NCBI GenBank assembly: GCA_048013815.1
Contig: CM106586.1
Location: 6,138,001 to 6,202,000 of the forward strand
Direction of reading: 5' to 3'
DNA from: Setoptus koraiensis
Lineage: Eukaryota; Arthropoda
Length of the DNA stretch: 64,000 nucleotides
Under the pieces are notes generated by a model. It saw only the letters and a program-made list of their open reading frames with translations. It ran no database searches and was not told the DNA's origin. Below are positions 49,086 through 61,368 of this stretch, one piece after another (within the stretch, counting starts at the first letter, position 1; every line of letters starts with the position of its first letter). The translations under genes and the position numbers were made by a program.

Positions 49086-49356
49086 ACAGAGTTGTATTGT
49101 CAATAATAAAGAGGGATCAAACTAATTATATGCCATTGTTGTTGTCGCTTCTAGGCTGAGGTCAGATAGTGATGTTAGATCGATATCTGCTGAGCAGGAG
49201 ATAGTCCCACAAAGATAGGCGCAAAACGTGTAGTGTACAAATTTAGGCTTATGTACGAGGTATTGTAAGACCATTTATTCAATAAATCAGATGCAAAACA
49301 TTATTTCAAATAGAGATTTAAGGCGCAGCATCAGACCATTGTTCGAATTTGGTGGT

Positions 49357-49838
49357 CTACTTGTGGGCACCTGCCTTCCTCTGTTGTACAAGAACATTGG
49401 ATAGTTCGTCACGCTTTCGCTTAGCTCTAAGATGGGTGCCAAGACGTTTTTTGAGGAATTTCAGGGCTCTTTTGTCACGTGACACACGTAACAACTCCAT
49501 GCATCTTCTCTCATAGGGGGCAAATCCGCATACCTCTTGCACCAATGAACGTATGAATTGGTTGTGTGGCGTCTTTTTCTGTTTGATGGATAAGAGAATG
49601 GAATTGAGAGATGGAGGGTGAGAGAGGTTAGTGGATTGCTAGTATAAGTGGAGGGGTATATTATGCCAGGCATATGTTATAGTATGCCATGTGTCTAACT
49701 TACGCCTTTTTGTTGTGAAGGTCTAGGCTTCTTGCGCTCATTCTTGGTTACTTTGTGACCTTTTGTAAGTCCAACTACCGTTTCATATTTTGGTAGTTTA
49801 GATTTGCGTTCGGCCTTGGGAGCTGCTCGTTTGGTCAT
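49357..49838 (-). CDS. RPL36: 60S ribosomal protein L36 (eL36)
   Basis: Exons 49838-49704 and 49578-49357 are joined in phase 0 (GGC|GTAAGT donor, AAACAG acceptor, 125-nt intron), giving 118 residues. The start [12 protein letters not shown] lies at 49836-49838. An upstream in-frame codon at 49877 gives no family match and is ignored. Family blocks are [46 protein letters not shown] and [14 protein letters not shown], matching eukaryotic L36 across its length. The N-terminal extension before VGLTKGHK is slightly longer than in the human protein. It is a structural component of the large ribosomal subunit. AATAAA on this strand lies at 49274-49279, about 80 nt past the stop. Confidence 0.97.
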
Positions 49839-51288
49839 TGTGATAATTGGATATATTTCCCCTTTCCTTAAATACAAATTCTTTAAATATTTTATCAGCT
49901 AATGATGAGTTGGCTTTTTTGCCGGCAAGATGACAGGTAAATATGCCGTCAATGAAGATAACAATTTCCTAATTCTAGAGTGATCTCGGCTAGAATTGAT
50001 TGGATAATTTCCGAAAGCTAAATTAGAGGCAATAATAACAAAATAATAGTAATAATAGATTTCCTGACAAGGATCTCTGATTTTCGACGGTGCCGACTGT
50101 TCTGAATAGCGTGCGCCAAACACAGAATGCGTTGTGAAGGCATGCGGAGGCGTGCCACATGCCTTCCGCTGTGGCCTGATCGGCGTTGGCGCTAAATTTG
50201 AATGGTAAAAAATGAAATTCTAGAATTGTCTAAATTGTCGCCCACGAGTTGTATCAAACTACATTTTTTGATCGATTATTCCAAGTTGGTCGTGCTGTAT
50301 ATATATATCCGACTATCACTTAAACTAGTAATTGATTGCATTTTCTACTAAGAAGACATTCCACAACAATTGGACAACAATTTTTTGTCGCGAACCAATC
50401 AATCAGGTTTACCTCATTTAACTGTCGTAACCTGTCTGGCTGTCATCCTCCCGATCGTAATTCTTGCAAACGATATAATGAACCGAGACCATAAGAAAGT
50501 AGGATTAGTAGATGTACGTGAGCGATCATCAACAAATCTCAACCTTTCGCCTTGAGGTAATATACAATGAATTGTGCTTTTCGAAACTAGACAGTTGTCG
50601 GATGTAACAACAAATTGTTATCACCAAACAAAGTTGATTAATCACAGTATCCTTGCCCAATCTCAACAAGCTGACAATTTAGCCCCCTCCCCCATGTGCT
50701 AATTGACTTATTTGTTTCTAACGATTATGTTTTCATGATATTGTGTTATAAAATATGCTATTCGCAGTTTAACAACTATGGAATGTGAGTTGAATTGTGA
50801 TGTAGTGATACCTAGTGTCTTCGATATATCAATGTCCCCCATACGGTTAAATGGACTTCCTAATAAAAGTCATCAAACTTGTCTTGACTACGGGAAAAAT
50901 AGTTCCAGACAGAGAAAAATTGGAGGAATGAATGAGGTTGGTGGTTGTTGCTGTAACTATTGATGGAGCTGTTATTACCGCGCCAGAGTAGAACGGAGTG
51001 AGAAAAAAAGGTTATTAACTAACTAATGAAACTAATTGCGACTACTTGTTAATGACACCTAAAGACATCCTCACAATTTAGAAGAACACGTTGCACCCCC
51101 TTTCCAATAAATCACTGTCTGATTGGTTTAAACTTCAGCGACATGCAGCAGTGCTTGCTCTCTGTCACCATGATTGCAAGTAATCGTTTTCGGAAACCAT
51201 TTCTTAGACCATTCTGTAATCTAATGGCCAAGAAGCCAACTAATTAGTGTTTCGACAATTAACAAATAAAAGATGTAAAAAAATTAAA
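49839..51288. other. Intergenic region upstream of RPL36 and of the first NRF gene
   Basis: 1.45 kb between divergent start codons. It is AT-rich, with a TATA-like run at about 50299-50309. Two 61-codon open frames (50370-50555 and 50778-50963) are present. The first has one hydrophobic stretch and the second is Cys-rich at its end, but neither shows a family signature, so I do not call them as genes. Confidence 0.5.
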
Positions 51289-54200
51289 ATGACCCTGATA
51301 CGCAGAATAACGTTTATTTTAATCGCCGTGTTGGTGATAACGGCAAATCTTTGTTTTTCAAGATCGCCACAAATAGTTAGGAGAACGACGGAAACATCGA
51401 CAATAATTACGACCGACAAGGTGATTAGTAATAACAGTTTTAGCAACAACAAGGAGCACTTTTTCCAGCATCAAAATGAATATATCGGAAGATATCCCTT
51501 CCTATGGAATGAAACATCAAATAGTCTGATAAAATTGAAAGATTTCCTCAATGTAAACGAGATACTAAAATTGATAAATGGCTCGAATGAGATAGATCAA
51601 GCTGAATTGTATCAGTATCACATTGAGAGGGCAGCCGAGTATTTAAACTACTTCAGTAGAGACCCATTTCATTATTCGTCTCAGAAGGAGCTAGCTCTTT
51701 CGGGCGGGCCGCCAGTAAATAGTCTACTGTGTCGACAACAATTGCAATGGCTACATAATCAGCTTACCAGCAACGATACCGATGCTCATACTAAATTGAT
51801 GTTTGGCAAGGGCAAAAACAAATTAAATCTGGCCCGTTATATCGACTCGTTTGGTCGTCCCGAGGCGGCTTCTTATCTGGGCAATTCAATATGGTTTGGC
51901 TCGTATGAGCAGTGTCTCTACTCTCAATTCAATTTTACTAGCCAGTCTCGAAACAACACCAACCAGCAAGCTGATGAGATGGCTGGCAACGACGACAAAA
52001 TAACCAATGGTGCAAGTAGTTTAATCAAGACTCGCTATTGCTATGGCAGATTGGTGTCGGTCGGTTGGCCCACGAACGATACATTTGTGCCGAAGCCAAC
52101 AATCAAAGCGGGCTTGTGCTTGCCTGAGACATGTGATACCCGATCGTGGTCAACGACAGCACCGAATGGAGGGCCAACTGGTGAGATTATCCAGAAGCTG
52201 CTGCTGATGAATTTTGCCGAACATCTGAAAGACAGATACAAAATGGTCGGTTTGTATTGTTTGCCGGACGAAAGGAGTGAATTGCGTCAATTTCAACCAG
52301 CGGCCTGGGCCTTCATCGGTTGCAGTGTTGTGTGGCTGTCGATTGTGTTTGTGGCCACAATTTATGATTGTTTTATCCTGCAGCCTAAACGCAAGAAAAA
52401 ACTGGTCGCTTTTGAGGCCAACTGTGGCCAACAACGGGCAGCCAAGAAACAAGGCCAAGATAGCACACAGTATGCTGATGGTGGCTCAATTGTTGCAAGG
52501 GACAACAAGAGACGCAAATACAATGTCGCAACGCCGCTGCCACTGGTTAAAATCGAGGAAATTGTTCAACTAAATAACGACACCGCCAATAACAATCGAT
52601 CGTGCAATGATTCGCGCAATCAACATAAGACAAAAGCTATGCGTCTCTTCGAGGAATTGGTGGGCATATTCTCGTTTAGGCAAAACTATCAAGAGTTTGT
52701 GTCTATTGACGATCTTATTAAACGAACGGAACACATCAACCTGGTGCCAATTAACATGTTCAAGGTTGTGTGTGCCTTGTTGGTAATAAATGGCCATGCT
52801 ATTGTCATAAACACTGTCCAATATAAGATACCTGGCCTGTCGTTCGAAATGATGCCTCGCAAGAGTGTACTACTAACACAATCGTTGCCATTGTCAGTGG
52901 ACACATTCTTTATTATGGCCGGCCTGTTGTACGGATTTAGTGTTATGAGAAGATTTACAAAATCAAAAAAGCCCTATAGCGATCTAATTAAGCCATTGGG
53001 CTATTTGCAATATCAGGCAAACACATTTTTGAAAATTTGTCCCGTATACATGATATTGTATTGGTTTAATTATTCATTTGCATCACTGTTGTCGAGCGGA
53101 CCCTCGTGGGATTACGGAACTGACAGAAATTCGTATAGAGGCTTGTGCAAACAAACCAGCCAATGGTATCACTATGTGTTGTATTTCAACCATTTGAGTC
53201 CCGATCCCTTTCCGCCTTGCCTGGGCACCGGCTGGTTTCTTGAGGTCTACCTCAAGGTGTTCCTTCTCGTACCCCCGCTCACCTACCTGATGCTGAGGTA
53301 ACTAGCTGCACTGTTTAGTTGAGATGACAACTACACAAATGACAACTATGCAAATGACAACTGTGCTACAATAATAATATCCTCTTTTTATCATCTTGTG
53401 TATGCGCAAAGGTTCCGGCGTTTCAGAGTGGCCCTGGTGGCCGTGCTGATGATTGTTCCGTTTGTTCAGTTCTCGAAATGGATGTACAACACTTCGGTGG
53501 CCGACAGTCGCACAATCCAAAAGAACTTCTCAATCACATTTGTGCTGTAAGTGCAGCCAACACTGAACCACTAATCAAACTAAATCTAAAGTAGCTTGTC
53601 ACTCACTATTAATTAGCTCGCCGATACTGACTAAACTCATGTCATATGTCACCTTTTGTGATGATGCGCACTCTCCTGGGGCTCACTGGGCTTGTCAGAG
53701 AGGCTAAGTATTATGGCATTTTCCATTACACGGACATTCTATACAGGTTGCCGGAGACATTGGCCGGAGTTTTGGCGGGCATCATGATTTATGAGTACAA
53801 CACTTATCGTGAACAGCAGCAGCAACAGCAACAGCAGCTAACGGAACAACAACAAGACGGGGTGACAGAAGGGTTTGAAGAAAATAAATTGTCGCCTGTC
53901 AAATCGGTGCAGCAAAACAACAACTATTGGCCCAGTTGGATGCGAGGCATTTGGTTTAAATTGGCCGTTTGGGCTCACGTTGTCATATTTGGTTGGCCGG
54001 CATTGTTGACTTACGTAACTGATTACTATGACAGTATTAGTGGCATCAATTATGATAATGAAAATTTTAGAAAATTAATAGTCTCATTTCAGATGCCCTG
54101 TCTACTGTTTGCCTGGACAGTTGTCAATCTTATAGTGATATTACGCTTAAGCACGGACGTTGCCAAACAGTCAAAATGGTCTAGACACAGAATTTGGATT

Positions 54201-54422
54201 GTGTTGAGCCGCATCACCTATTGCATGTATTTGATACACGTAGAGGTGCTTGTTTATTTGGTCTATTACGATTATCATATCAGAACCCATTTCAATGGTG
54301 ACAAAGTAATAAGAGAGTTTTTCATCAGTGTGCCCATAATAATGGCGCTGTCGTTGTTCGTTCAATTGGCACTCAAAGCTCCGCTGGATAAACTGATTAA
54401 TAAATTGTTGCGAATAAGCTAG
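51289..54422 (+). CDS. NRF-6-like secreted-domain acyltransferase 3 membrane protein, copy 1
   Basis: Exons 51289-53297, 53412-53546 and 53699-54422 are joined in phase 2 at both introns (114 and 152 nt), giving 955 residues. The first true ATG is 51289. Residues 1-24 are a signal peptide (ITFILIAVLVITANLCFS). Next comes the extracellular NRF domain with paired cysteines and SFGRPEAASYLGNSIWFGSY, AGLCLPETCDTRSW and LYCLPDE. A membrane segment follows near 340-360, then a polar loop and the multi-pass acyltransferase-3 domain from about residue 480, with the conserved His in VINGHAIVI, and CLGTGWFLEVYLKVFLLVPP. Exon 3 has a glutamine run after a predicted helix. Worm NRF-6 relatives act in lipid or drug transport in gut and yolk. 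The substrate here is unknown. AATAAA lies at 54537-54542. It is a tandem paralogue of the next gene. Confidence 0.9.
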
Positions 54423-57400
54423 ATAAGCGTACATGATCGTTTGGCGCGATCACTAGTCGCGTGAAGCGTCTACGCGAAGCATCTCCATTTGTAGTGTTAC
54501 AGACTTGAAAATTGTTAGTAGAGAGTAATTAGATGTAATAAACAAACATTAGTGACTGGTTTTATCAAGTGACGATGAACTTTCACCTTGCGCTCACTGT
54601 GACGCTGCTGTTAGTACAAGTTCAATAAAAAACTTTATACAAGCTTTGTACAAACTGCCTGAAAGCAGTAGCTGGCATTGGCAGCAGTTTTACGGTGCAG
54701 GGTTCACAGAAAATGATCATTCAATGAAAAATCGTCAATAGCTCGTCGTCAGGGTCTCGTCTGTTTTATAAAGGTAAATAAAGGTAAATAAAGGTAAAGA
54801 GATCAGAGTTATGTGATAGGTCGCACAAAGTTACCGGCGGGTGGTCAGGCTAAGCGGCCAAGTTCATTCATTATCTGGTTCAACTTTGAATGGCCACGAA
54901 CGGCAAGAAATGGCCAGGATATTGCTATCGGGATCGACTGTGTCATGTTGTATATTTTATTTTGTAGATGAACATACACAACACGACATGTCGTTATCAG
55001 CGTCTCATTTACAGGTGATGCAGACATGCCCAGATTGACCCTTTGAATGTGTTAACTTCACTGAACTCTCCCTGAGGCACCCCATTGAAAAGAGCGCACA
55101 AATGAGGAGAGTTTATCGATCAAGATGAGATGTTTTGCCGATTACAAGTTCACCTGTACACTCGTTTAGAGGTCGAATGTGAACATGTTAATCGCTCACA
55201 ATTGTCGATAACAGTTGTTGTTTATGTCTGCAACCCTTCATCTGGCTTCATCGATAGCATGAATGGGATAGTATGATATTAACAGTGACAATAATAGCCA
55301 TTATTATTCCATTTATTGATTCATATTCATTGATTTATGTCAATCTGTGGCGCCATCGAGGGGCCTACAGTCGAGGAAGCAAAGGCGCGATATTTATTGT
55401 TTACTGCACCATCGTATCAGTTCGACCATACATCAGATGATATATAATCGTGCCAAGGCCAAATGAGCGTCATTTATGATGCATGATGTAATCGGATACT
55501 GAGTAGTAGGTGGCTAACACACAAATTTTGGGGTTCACAAGAGATAAACACAAAACACAAATACATGCGTCAGTTTCCGTCAGACCGTATAAAGACATTT
55601 GTCAATGCACAGCGGGCATTAAATGTTTTAAAATGTTTTCTTGGAGCGTCTTCTCAAATGGCTTAAATCTCCAGAGAAGAAGAATTATTGTTGTGCCTCA
55701 TGACAGCTCAGGATACCTGTTGCTCGCTGCTCATATATTTAAATATATTATCTAATGATGTATGTAACGACAATTATTGAATTATTAAACGTACACTGGT
55801 TCGAACGCACACACTGGTGCCGCTTGTTGTCTTTGAATTTGTGTGTTAGCTTGCCAAAGGTGATTCTCACTCACAACTATACCGGTATGTATATGAAAAT
55901 AAATATATTTGCTAGTTTGAGGATCATTTACGATGATAATAAAATCACTGTCTAGCTGGCAATTGCCACAAAATTGGCCCAGACGATATTGAGATGCTGC
56001 CAGTTGGCGCCTTAAATTACAGGCCCGTCGGTCACAGTCGGGCAAGTGATGCAGCCTCACAGGAGACAAGTGTTTGCCCGGCTAAAAACAAACAACAACA
56101 AGCGAGCACTTTAATCGAGTCAACATCACCTGTGCTCACCTGTGATCACTTGAGCTTGTGTTTTTGTTGCTTGGTCTATTCACGTTCAACAACTTGATCG
56201 CTCTTGACTCGCTACGTTGAGGTATGAGCGACGAATATGTGGTAATACCTGTTTCGTCGTATTGGCGCGCCATCGGCACGGCCAATAATCGGGCGTCAAA
56301 AGTCATTATTATCATCATTATGAGTTATCTCTGTCTGTCGCTCGCTATCCATTATCGGTGATCGCTTATCGCCAAACGGATCCACGGATGCATCGATGAA
56401 TGGATCGATGAATGGATTGCCGTTGAATTGATGCAGTGTCGTCGGAAATGTTTGTTGTCGATTGTGTTCGCTTGACAGTGAACGTCGTGTCTTACGTCGT
56501 CGCCGAGACCGAGAGTTTGCGCAACAAGCACGTCAAGTGCGCGACGCAACCCTGTTTGGTGTCACGCATTTTTGCGCAGAGGGCGCTGCCGGCCAACAAG
56601 CAACAAGTGCAGTGTTGCAGTGCGGTGGAAATCCGCAACGACTAACTGTGTGCGCAATGCCTGGCAAAATTACCTGGCTATCATCATCAGGTATTTCCAT
56701 TGCGCACGCAGCATCTTGTGCGTCGAGCTACTTGTAGTGAGTAGCTTGTAGCAGCAAGTTTTGTGTAGCACAAGATGCCCTGGCGGCTGATGGCGTAAGC
56801 AAAATGGGACACAACTAGGTGGAAAGTTTGCATTTTTGACGTTAACTAACTAACTAACTAACACAGTTAATCAAGTGCCAACAACAACAAAGGTTACCTG
56901 TGAGTGTTGTATGGTTAGCTGATCCAATAATGGATGGCAAATACCCAGAGCATCTCACACAAATAATTATCATTGAGATACGAGCAGCGCAAAATTGATT
57001 TATTAATAATACTTGTTGATAATACTGCATTGGCATGCAAAAAAGTTTTGTTGTTGTTGTTGTTTGTCGTCATCGATTACTGCTGTTACTTTAGTTGTTG
57101 ATAGCAGCAGATATTGAATAATAACACATCACCTGTTGCTGTTGTGGCTAGACACTTGTGGGCCTTTGGCAGCGTCATATAAAAGTAGCGATCGTATAAA
57201 AGTGACACCTAGTTAATTTGACTTCATCAGTTGACTGCAATCGAAGCGCATTAACGACAAGTGAACAAGACACAAAACGATTAGTTAATCGAATACAAAT
57301 ATTGATACCTTGTTGGTTGGGCGCATCATCGCGAAGCAGCTTGAGAAACACTTGTCATCAGTCACGTAGTCGCTAACAAACTTTCAACTTTTACAGCAAC

Positions 57401-57570
57401 TCTTTACACATGCTCACTGACACCAACCACAGCCACAATAATAAATAAATCAACGCCGCACAAGCCCCAAGCACAGCAAGACACATCAGACAAGACACAC
57501 ATCATCAGACAGTCATCAGACAATCCTCAGACAATCCTCAGACAATCATCAGATAATAACACTCAACGAC
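54423..57570. other. Intergenic region between the two NRF genes
   Basis: 3.1 kb without a supported gene. It includes a TAAAGGTAAA direct repeat near 54770-54800 and, just before the second start codon, a CAGACAATCCT-type repeat (about 57500-57550) likely in the 5'UTR. No element is recognised otherwise. Confidence 0.55.
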
Positions 57571-60500
57571 ATGCCTCGCTCGCCAGCGCCCCTCTCGTTG
57601 GCCAATGCCGTCAGCTGGCCAGTGTTTTTGTCGCTAGCGCTAGCGATCGGGGCCCATTCCAGCGCCCTGGTGCCCACTGACACAAACAGTGGCCAAACTA
57701 AAGACAGCCACACTAACAGCGACCAAGCAAACAGTGGCGACACGCCGTCATCGTCGACAGCCGTGTCAAGTGAACCAGGCGCCGACAAGTGGCGATTTTG
57801 GCGCCCGGATTTGGTGTCGCTAGAGCAAACACTGCAGGCGAGATATCCCTTTTTGTGGGACAACAGCACGCACACAATGATACCACTTAGAGAGTATTAT
57901 GACAATGCGCTCACCATTGAGTCGCCCCAAGATTTTATCGCAAACAACAGCGCCCAATCCATGCAATACAACTATGAGAAATCAATTGAGTTCACGAGTC
58001 GTTTCACTCGCGACTACTCCATCTACACCGACCCCACCGAGCTGCAGCTGTCTGGCGGCCCCAAACAAAACGCGCGCCAGTGTGTCGATCAATTGCGATG
58101 GCTGCATCGTCAGCTGCAACAATCAAGAGTTAACGGCTCTAAACCAATAGAAACCATCAACGGCGTGGACAGCATAAATCTTGTGCGATATTTGGATTCG
58201 TTTGGCCGACCAGAGGCGGCCTCTTACGTGGGCAACAATCACTGGTACGGCTCATACGACGAGTGTCTGGCGCTGAAATTCAACAAGCAACAAGCAAACC
58301 AACAAATGTTCTCAAATCGTTACTGTCTCGGTAAGCTCACATCGCGCTATTGGCCCGACAATGACAATTTTGTGCCCAGACCCAGCATCAAGATTGGCTT
58401 GTGTATTCCGCAAAGTTGCGACACCAAGTCTGTGATAGACAAACAATTACTGACAACTGTCAATATTACCAATGGTGATAACAATGGCACAAGCGAGCAA
58501 CAACAATTAACAGTGTTACAATTGATCAACGACATTATGCTAATGAACTTCTCGCCCCAATCTAGAGACACCTACAAACTTGTGGATATTTATTGTTTGC
58601 CCGACGACGACAGCCCCATTAGATCACTGTCGAGCTCGGCCTACGTGCTAATTGGACTCTGTTTAGTGTGGTGCTCGTTGGTGTTGAGCGCCTCTTTGCT
58701 GTATTTGCATCGGCAACGAAAACGGCTCAACAGACAGCAAGGTCCGCTCGTTGATTATATAATGATTAGCAAGCAAAGCCAAATTGTGATTGGCGACAAC
58801 AACAACAAGGCCCACGATCAGTCGTGTGCGACAATGCCCCTGGTTTCGCTGGATCAGGCCACATTGAAACAACGCTCGGTGTGTTTGTCTGACAACAGCA
58901 GCAGCAGCGGCGGCGACAACAATCGCGAAACAACAATTCTCGACACAATCCTAAATGTTTTGGCGCTGTCCACCAGCGTGAATCATCTCAAATCGGTGCC
59001 CCATTTGAACAGTCAGACACGGGTCAATTTAATACCGCTCAGCTTTCTCAAGGTGCTGTGTACACTGGCCATAGTGGGCGGCCACACGGCCCATTGGAAC
59101 GCCATGTCCAGTAAGGCGAGCAAAATTGTTTTAGATTATCTAACGCTACATTGGGTACAAATAACACTTGTGTTTGCCTATGCCGTTGACACATTTTACG
59201 TAATGGCCGGCGTATTGTTTGGCTATTTCACCATGAAAAAACTCCAAGACAAACAAATGCCAGCTAGCGCATTGTTGAAATTTAAATCATGGCTCGGCAT
59301 CAATGGCCTGGTCTGGTTCAGATTGAGCACCATTTATATACCCGTTTACTGGTTCAGTTACTCGCTGGCAGTTCATTTGGGCTCCGGTCCAATGTGGGAC
59401 TATGGCACAAACGAGAACTCATTCAGGGGCACCTGCATAAAGCAAACACGATGGTATCATTTTATATTGTATTTTGCCAGCCTCGGCAGGGACCACACAG
59501 AGCCGCCCTGCAACGAGCCCGCCTGGTTCATCGAGACTTACATCAGGATATTTCTCGTCTTGCCGCCCATCACTTACCTGTTGATTAAGTACCCCAAATG
59601 GAGCATTGCGGCAGTGGCCAGTGTGACCGCACTCACAGCGTTTATCACGGGTCTCCTCACCTACAACCAAACCGCGGTGTCCTCTAGTTACGCCCTCAAG
59701 TATGCCATTTCCGCGGCCGCCATGTAAGTTGCCGATCGAGCCATTTCCCTGACATTTTTCTCTGACATTTTGTCACTTGTCAACTTGTCACGAGCGACTC
59801 TCAATAGTATCACTCAAACTAATCGCTTGCTGTCTTGCTCTTCCCCGATGCCAAATGCAGCGAGGCCAAATACAGCGGCTTCTCATATTTAAACACCTTC
59901 ACCTATCGGCTAGCGCCCGTACTGATGGGCACCCTAGCGGGAATTTATTTGCACAAATACGACGAGGGCACCATCAAACAGTGGCCCCGTTGGATGAGGG
60001 GCCCCATCAGTTTGAAATTGATCATTTTGGGCCACCTATTGATAGCTTTCGAAACTTTGACAGCCAAATATGTTGTGGACAATTTGGCAAATCAAAGCGA
60101 GAGCTCGCTCCTTTGGAACAATGTTTTATCGACGGCCAAATTGCAACCGATATGGTGCTTCTTAAATGCACTTCTAATAATACGTTTAACCACTTATTTT
60201 CAGACCAGTTGCAACGATACAAGTGATTGCGTCTCAATGGCAACCTGCACCGACAGAACGGGCTGTTTTTCATTATTAGCCATACAATTATTGAAATTTA
60301 TGAGACACAGATATTGGATAATATTGTCACGTTTAACATTTTGCATTTATTTAATACACTGCGAAATAATATATTTCATAGTGGCACACAATTATCAATT
60401 TAGAGCAAATGTTGACGTTTTCAAAACAGTCAGAGATTTTCTTTTCACAATTATGTTTAGCTATTTAGTGGCCACAATAGTCTATTTAATGTACGAAGCG

Positions 60501-60623
60501 CCCATGGATAAACTGGTCAAGACCATTGTGGGCACACTGCCAAACAACAATTCGTTGTCGAAGGTGGATAGTCATCATCATCATCATCCTCACAAACAGC
60601 AACCAACCCCGATGCCCGACTAA
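57571..60623 (+). CDS. NRF-6-like secreted-domain acyltransferase 3 membrane protein, copy 2
   Basis: Exons 57571-59723 and 59861-60623 are joined in phase 2 (AT|GTAAGT donor, AATGCAG acceptor, 137-nt intron), giving 971 residues. The start ATG is at 57571, followed by a signal peptide to about residue 32. The NRF domain has the same landmarks as copy 1: RYPFLWDNSTHTM, SFGRPEAASYVGNNHWYGSY, IGLCIPQSCDTK and IYCLPDDD. A membrane segment lies near 360-380, then the acyltransferase-3 domain with its conserved His in IVGGHTAHW and the block CNEPAWFIETYIRIFLVLPP. The C-terminus ends in a His-rich tail. Its intron sits at the same place and phase as the last intron of copy 1 (before EAKYxGF), but it lacks copy 1's other intron, so one copy lost or gained that intron. 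The transferred acyl group and acceptor cannot be told from sequence. Confidence 0.92.
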
Positions 60624-61368
60624 TTATCACTGATTGGTCGTTGTTGGAACTCACCGCAATGACCTATTATCATTACTACTATTATTATTAGTTGATATCA
60701 TGGTTGCCTGTTTATTTGTTTGCCTGTGTTTGTTTGTGGTGTCACTATCTAAAATCACCACACAACTTAGTGGATGAACATCAACATGACCCTAGCCGCC
60801 AACAAATGGTATAATTGATTGTAATTAGCAAAATTGACAAAATATTGTAAATATTGATTAAATCAAAATTATTAAATAACTGACTGCTTACTACTACTTT
60901 TAATTGACACCGCTAATTATTCAATGTCCAATTTGAGCTGATTGCACAAGTCATTGCGTAGTGATCCGCGTCAAAGAGTAACAATTCACATAGGAATGCC
61001 ACCAAATGAAATAAAACAAAATGAAATATTTTTGTATCAAACAACAAAGTCAAGGTCGATCTGACAATCGAGCCGCAATAAATGGGCTCAACTCTAACAT
61101 GACAGGCAGTTGACTTAGTTTCGCATGACTAACGACAATCCGATTACAAACCATATAGCTTGAACTAATTCACATAACCAACAATACGACAACTCGAGCC
61201 AGTGGTTGCGGTTGAAGTAAATATGAAACGAAAAAAAGAACCTCAGACAAAAAGTTCATGCACAATATCATCTCGCCATCCAGTCAACGTCGTCGTTAAA
61301 TATCAAATGACTTCAACAATTTTAAGCAATTAAATTAACTTGTTTATCAATAGAAATTATCGTACAAA
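60624..61368. other. Intergenic region upstream of the lipase gene
   Basis: AT-rich, about 745 nt, with no coding frame. It holds the 3' end of the second NRF transcript (a candidate AATAAA near 61010) and the lipase promoter. Confidence 0.5.

Noticed and set aside
50370-50963. Two 61-codon frames, one hydrophobic and one ending in a cysteine cluster, considered as small secreted peptides
   Set aside because: There is no clear signal peptide cleavage, precursor processing pattern or family match. Each is only as long as chance allows in AT-rich DNA.
55790-55830. GGTTCGAAC-like T-loop sequence suggesting a tRNA
   Set aside because: I could not build a matching acceptor stem, D arm or anticodon arm around it.
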